DNA of 64,000 nt from CADEDV01 sp964412375 (GTDB taxonomy: Bacteria > Bacteroidota > Bacteroidia > Chitinophagales > Chitinophagaceae): contig CAYPOD010000002.1 of NCBI GenBank assembly GCA_964412375.1, forward strand, positions 94,054-158,053, in the 5' to 3' direction. Of this stretch, positions 60,116 through 64,000 are shown in pieces. Within the stretch, counting starts at the first letter, position 1, and each line of letters begins with the position of its first letter. The position numbers were made by a program, and so were the translations under genes. The notes under the pieces were generated by a model. The model did no database searches and was not told the DNA's origin. It was given only the letters and a program-made list of their open reading frames with translations.

Positions 60116-63100
60116 TTAATAAGCAGCTTTGATCCCTTTTGAACTCCTGTCTTCAAAAGGTGGTTTAGGCGCCAGTTTCCTGGGATTGGTTTTGATGAGC
60201 TTCATTACTTCCTCTATAGCCCGCAGCAATTGCGGATCGTTGCCTTTGGCCAGTTGTGCCGGGTCGTCCCACACTTCAATGGTTGGTGTTACCCCGTATC
60301 CTTCAGCAAACCATTTTCCATCGGGGCCATACAGGCGGGCATCCGGCACTGTGATGCCGCCGCCATCTATCAATCCATGACCGGTGGCTGGGCCAACCAA
60401 TATACCCAATGTTCTTTCGCCAATGATGGGACCCATGTTCATGGTTTTAAAAGCCCAGGGGAAAGCATCACCACCACTGCCTGCCCATCCATTGATCAGC
60501 ATGGCCTTTGGCCCGTCATTGCCTTTGCCGGGTATGCGGCTGATGCCGGCATTGCGCCAGGCGATATTATAGAGGTTAGGCCGGTTAAGCATTTCGATAA
60601 ATCGATCACCCAGTTGTCCGCCGGCATTGAAGCGTTCATCAATGATAAATCCTTCTTTATCTATTTGGGCATAGAATTGCCGCATCAGTTCTGTCTGTCC
60701 ATTCTGCCCGGTGTTGGGCATATAAGCATAGCCTAATTTTCCACCGCTCATCTCATCCACTTTTTTGCGGTTGGCTTCTATCCATTCCAGGTGGCGGAGT
60801 CGTCTTTCCTGGCCGGGGTTGAGTGTTTGTATCACGACTTCTTTAGCTCCCTGTAGCGTGGGCTGATTATTCACTTTCAAAATCACGGTGGCGCCGGCAG
60901 TGCCATCAAATGCCGCATAAGGGTCAATTTTTGTGTCAATGGTTTTTCCATTAACAGCAAGTATATAATCACCTTCTTTTACATTCATACCGGTTTTGTC
61001 AAACGGCGATCTCACTTCATTATCCCATTGGGCGGGGCGAACAATTCTTTTAATGCGGTAAGCACCGTTGCTCAGTTCCCAGTCAATACCCAAAAATCCA
61101 TGACCACGGTTGCTGGCCTGCTCTGCATCACCACCATTCACATAAGTATGACCTGCTGCGAGTTCAGCGATCATTTCCTGCTGGATGTTCTGCACATCCC
61201 AGCGGGTGATGGCATCTTTCATCAGGTCGCCATATTGCTTTTTGATCTTTGTCCAGTTCACCTGCTGCATCTCGGGATCGTAGAAAAAGTCGCGGTAGCG
61301 ACGCCAGGTATCTGTGAATATCTGGTTCCATTCTTCTTTGGGATCCAGTATCATTTCCATGGCTGAAGTGCGCAGCGGTTTTTCGATCCGTTGTTCCGGC
61401 ATGGGTTTTACTATACCCAGGTTATTCCCCTGCGACACGAGAATGGATTTGCCATCATAGGTGGTGACAAAATCATTTACCCCCGACATTAGTTTTTTCT
61501 CTTCTCTTTTTTCAATATCGTAGATATAAACAGAAGGTTGTTCACCGGTACTTCCGCTGTTGGGCAATCGCCGGTAGATCAGTTTCCCTTCTGCAGCGGT
61601 GATGCGGGCATAGTTGCCTGCAGGCACGGGCAGCACTTCCATACGGGCTTCAAAGTTTTCAGGCACAACCGACATCGCTTTTGCTGCCGGTTTTTCAGTG
61701 GCCGGGGGTTTTGCTGCCGCTACATCTTTATCTGCTGCCGGTTTATCGGCAGCAGGTTTTGCTGTACCACTGGTATCTTCTGTAATTTTTACATCATCAT
61801 TTTTAGGAGCCAGCAGACTTTTGGCTGAAGGATCAAGACTGGCATAAGCTAATTGCGTAGTATTGGGGTATATCCACGTAGCATCAAGGCCACTGTACAC
61901 CGGTTGCAAATTCCGGTCTGTGCGGAAGAAAAGATATTTGCCTGTAGCATCAAACACCGGGTAAGTGTCGTTATAAAATCCGGATGTGACCTTATGCAGC
62001 TTTTTATTGGCAAGGCTGTAGAGATAAATAGACGAATAAAGATTATCACCTGCTTTGCTGTAAGTGATCCAGTTGTTGTCATGGCTCCATTGCAGTCGGA
62101 AACCCTGCAATGCCGAATAGCTTTGCAATGTAGTTTTGTCAATGGTAACTGATTCACCGCTGGCAATGGTCAGGATTTTTATCTCTTGCAGATCATTGAT
62201 GAAAGCTATCTTCTTACTGTCTGGGGACCAAAACAACTGAAAGCCCATGCCTTTACCAAAGCTGGTTAATTTTTTATCTGTTTCCCCCTGCACTTCTTTC
62301 AACCAGATTTCAAATTCACCGCTTTTATCACTCCAGTATGCGATCCATTTTCCGCTGGGTGACCAGGCAGGATAGCGGTCAAATGCGCCGCTGCTGTTGG
62401 TGAGGTTTAGCACCGGTCCGTTTTCTGCCGGCACACTGAACAATTCACCTCTTGCTTCTACCACCACCCGTTTTGCATCAGGTGAAATGTCTGCATTGTT
62501 CACCTGGCTGGCCACATTTTGTGGTCTTGGCATCAGGCTGCTGTAGTCGGTGATCACATTGATCTTTACTTCTTCGTATTTATGTGTTGAAAGATTTAAT
62601 AAATGCAATTTGCCCCCGGCTTCGAAAACGATATCATCCGGCCCTGCACTCATATGATTGATATCAACATCATTGAATTTTGTTATTTGCGTTTTTTTCT
62701 TGCTGTTCATATCATACACCCAGATATTACGGCGTTTGTTATCATCCACATCACTGATGTAATAAATACCGCTTTTATGCCACACCGGTTTGCCATCAGT
62801 GGCTGAATTGGCAGTAATATTTTCAGCTGTCATTTTTTTCAAATTAAATACAACAACATCAGAAGCCAGACCGCCGCGGTATCTTTTAAAAGGATAGTTC
62901 TCGGTGATGCGGCTGACATAGGCAATACTTTCACCATCGGGAGAAAAACTGCCAAGTTCGCCATAGGGGAGCGGTAGTTTTTCCGGCAGGCCTCCATTCT
63001 TTGACACAAGAAAAAGATTGTTCACATTGCCCACCTGGTTTTCACGCAATGAAGCAAAAAGTATTTGATTGCCGTCGGGGTGCCAGTCCACTACACGATC

Positions 63101-63421
63101 CGTCATAGCATGCCAGGTGAGGCGGGTGGGCACACCACCATTCACTGACATTGTATATATATCCGCATTGCCCCTGTAGGTAGCTGTAAAGGCTAATGTT
63201 TTGCCATCAGGCGAAAATCTTGGAAAGGATTCTTCACCTGTGCTTGAGGTGAGTCGGGTGGCGGTGCCGCCATTTTTTGGCGCCACCCAGATATCACCGC
63301 CATACACAAAACAGATCTGCGTGGCAGAAACATCGGGATAACGAAACAGGCGGGCATCAATTTGAGAAAGTAGTGGCTGGCTGCTGATGATGGCAAGCAG
63401 CGCAAATAATAGGCTTCTCAT
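60116..63421 (-). CDS. Tricorn-type serine protease (S41 family, beta-propeller plus PDZ)
   Basis: This 1101-residue protein has a signal peptide (about 1-19, ending in LLSQ), WD40-like TolB-type repeats over about 20-540 (FSPDGKTLAF, WSPDSKKIAF and others), a Lys/Pro/Ala-rich linker (about 555-590), a tail-specific protease core with PDZ-like region and the S41 active site. The nucleophile is predicted as Ser982 in GWAGSGGDAFP, and a conserved AAGHTYVNGGD histidine lies at about 790. Tricorn processes peptides to small oligopeptides. Signal peptide suggests periplasmic location. Confidence 0.92.
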   Translation of the reverse strand: MRSLLFALLAIISSQPLLSQIDARLFRYPDVSATQICFVYGGDIWVAPKNGGTATRLTSSTGEESFPRFSPDGKTLAFTATYRGNADIYTMSVNGGVPTRLTWHAMTDRVVDWHPDGNQILFASLRENQVGNVNNLFLVSKNGGLPEKLPLPYGELGSFSPDGESIAYVSRITENYPFKRYRGGLASDVVVFNLKKMTAENITANSATDGKPVWHKSGIYYISDVDDNKRRNIWVYDMNSKKKTQITKFNDVDINHMSAGPDDIVFEAGGKLHLLNLSTHKYEEVKINVITDYSSLMPRPQNVASQVNNADISPDAKRVVVEARGELFSVPAENGPVLNLTNSSGAFDRYPAWSPSGKWIAYWSDKSGEFEIWLKEVQGETDKKLTSFGKGMGFQLFWSPDSKKIAFINDLQEIKILTIASGESVTIDKTTLQSYSALQGFRLQWSHDNNWITYSKAGDNLYSSIYLYSLANKKLHKVTSGFYNDTYPVFDATGKYLFFRTDRNLQPVYSGLDATWIYPNTTQLAYASLDPSAKSLLAPKNDDVKITEDTSGTAKPAADKPAADKDVAAAKPPATEKPAAKAMSVVPENFEARMEVLPVPAGNYARITAAEGKLIYRRLPNSGSTGEQPSVYIYDIEKREEKKLMSGVNDFVTTYDGKSILVSQGNNLGIVKPMPEQRIEKPLRTSAMEMILDPKEEWNQIFTDTWRRYRDFFYDPEMQQVNWTKIKKQYGDLMKDAITRWDVQNIQQEMIAELAAGHTYVNGGDAEQASNRGHGFLGIDWELSNGAYRIKRIVRPAQWDNEVRSPFDKTGMNVKEGDYILAVNGKTIDTKIDPYAAFDGTAGATVILKVNNQPTLQGAKEVVIQTLNPGQERRLRHLEWIEANRKKVDEMSGGKLGYAYMPNTGQNGQTELMRQFYAQIDKEGFIIDERFNAGGQLGDRFIEMLNRPNLYNIAWRNAGISRIPGKGNDGPKAMLINGWAGSGGDAFPWAFKTMNMGPIIGERTLGILVGPATGHGLIDGGGITVPDARLYGPDGKWFAEGYGVTPTIEVWDDPAQLAKGNDPQLLRAIEEVMKLIKTNPRKLAPKPPFEDRSSKGIKAAY

Positions 63422-63587
63422 AACAGGTTATTTAGTGACAGAATAAATGCGCAGTACTAAATATACCGATAAAGAGAGGGCAAATACAAGAAATATGACC
63501 GGTTGTCATTGACTGGTGTGACCGGGGAAATCGGTTGATAAAATAACCGGGAATTAATTACGGTTGGAAAATTTCATGCTTCAATGA

Positions 63588-64000
63588 TCAGGGTTGTTTG
63601 CGTTTCCCAAAATTCTGTATCCACCAGTGCATATAGTTTTTATAGTAATCCCAGCTGCAGGCCACATGGGTCCATTGCGGGTCGAGGAGATTATAGCGAT
63701 GACCATAGCCGGGTATGCCATCATCCACCAGCAGTTGAATAACGATACTTCTCGGGGTTGCCTTTCCAGAATTTCCGGCTATGTTCTCATTGCCAAATGA
63801 CATTTGCGGAGAAAATGTTTTGATGCGATCCCAGGGCTGGGAACCATCGCTGCCGGTGTGCATGAGTTGCCAGTTGTGATCATTCTGATCAGCGGCATGT
63901 TTGCGGGCTGCTGCATAAATGCCGCTGTCAGGTTGCAGGATAGACAGGCTTTTTTGTTTTTTCAGATCGCTGACCAGTGTGCTGAGGGCTTTCACTTCTT
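63588..64000 (-). CDS. CAP-superfamily (SCP/PR-1-like) protein, 5' end outside window
   Basis: The last about 137 residues of a CAP-domain protein are visible; the frame is open to the right edge of the window and the gene continues beyond. Seen are AARKHAADQND and MHTGSDGSQPWDRI, then GNENIA and GYGHRYNLLDPQWTHVAC, which match the CAP fold with its conserved His/Glu cavity (His in MHTG, Glu in GNENI, His in GHRYNLL). A GTG at 63995 is internal, not a start. CAP proteins are usually secreted; the signal region would be outside. Confidence 0.85.
   Translation of the reverse strand, partial: EVKALSTLVSDLKKQKSLSILQPDSGIYAAARKHAADQNDHNWQLMHTGSDGSQPWDRIKTFSPQMSFGNENIAGNSGKATPRSIVIQLLVDDGIPGYGHRYNLLDPQWTHVACSWDYYKNYMHWWIQNFGKRKQP

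Noticed and set aside
61670..61760. Apparent tandem repeat in the tricorn gene
   Set aside because: It is a low-complexity Lys/Pro/Ala linker of the protein, not a separate repeat element.
1..64000. CRISPR arrays, prophage and insertion sequences
   Set aside because: No regularly spaced repeats, transposase, integrase or phage structural genes were found on reading both strands.

Overview
The window reads as chromosomal DNA of a Bacteroidota bacterium, most likely of the family Chitinophagaceae. This is inferred from gene content, with no database search. The main pointers are: cargo proteins with type IX secretion (T9SS) sorting domains of both classes, a SprE/PorW-like T9SS protein, many lipoproteins with a Bacteroidota-style lipobox, DUF2911, DUF2279 and DUF2807 proteins, the futalosine menaquinone enzyme MqnE, and strict TAnnTTTG -7 promoter elements in front of several genes and both RNA genes. 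No phage, insertion sequence, integrase, CRISPR array or plasmid function was seen. Base composition is moderate apart from an AT-richer patch at about 56.1-57.7 kb.

Layout. 0-6.1 kb: the 3' end of a branched-chain aminotransferase gene, a large T9SS type B surface protein, an SDR/DUF2911 pair, and a translationally coupled three-gene signalling unit (membrane protein, histidine kinase, NarL-type regulator). 6.1-15.8 kb: two unknown envelope proteins, acylphosphatase plus free-methionine-sulfoxide reductase, smpB, accD, an S9 peptidase, a CX4CH lipoprotein, and mqnE with a bestrophin-like channel. 15.9-30.3 kb: a 1324-residue secreted M43 metalloprotease, a nucleoside transporter, ppk1, a class A penicillin-binding protein and the SprE/PorW-like protein. 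30.5-32.5 kb: a tightly overlapping plus-strand operon with a peptidase-less M23-type N-terminal protein, bactofilin, two AtpZ/AtpI-like membrane proteins and a SprT-like protein. 32.7-46.5 kb: housekeeping and hypothetical genes, including a phosphohexomutase, tRNA-Lys(CTT), an MFS exporter, a c-type cytochrome lipoprotein, CBS, WYL and GNAT proteins, a thioredoxin-TPR protein and an amidohydrolase. 46.5-64 kb: the RNase P RNA gene, a CPBP-like membrane protein, secreted or lipid-anchored hydrolases (NUC1 nuclease, dienelactone hydrolase, amidohydrolase plus amidase), an AT-rich lipoprotein block, a double-fasciclin lipoprotein, a tricorn-type protease and a truncated CAP protein.

Theme. About half of the proteins carry signal peptides or lipoboxes, and several are large hydrolases. 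This fits a free-living degrader whose surface proteins leave by T9SS, with one candidate component of that machinery (SprE/PorW) encoded here. No single spectacular new system stands out. The best leads are the bactofilin operon with a peptidase-less partner, a palindrome forming one arm of RNase P RNA, promoters that predict near-leaderless mRNAs, and several dispersed palindromic or inverted repeats.
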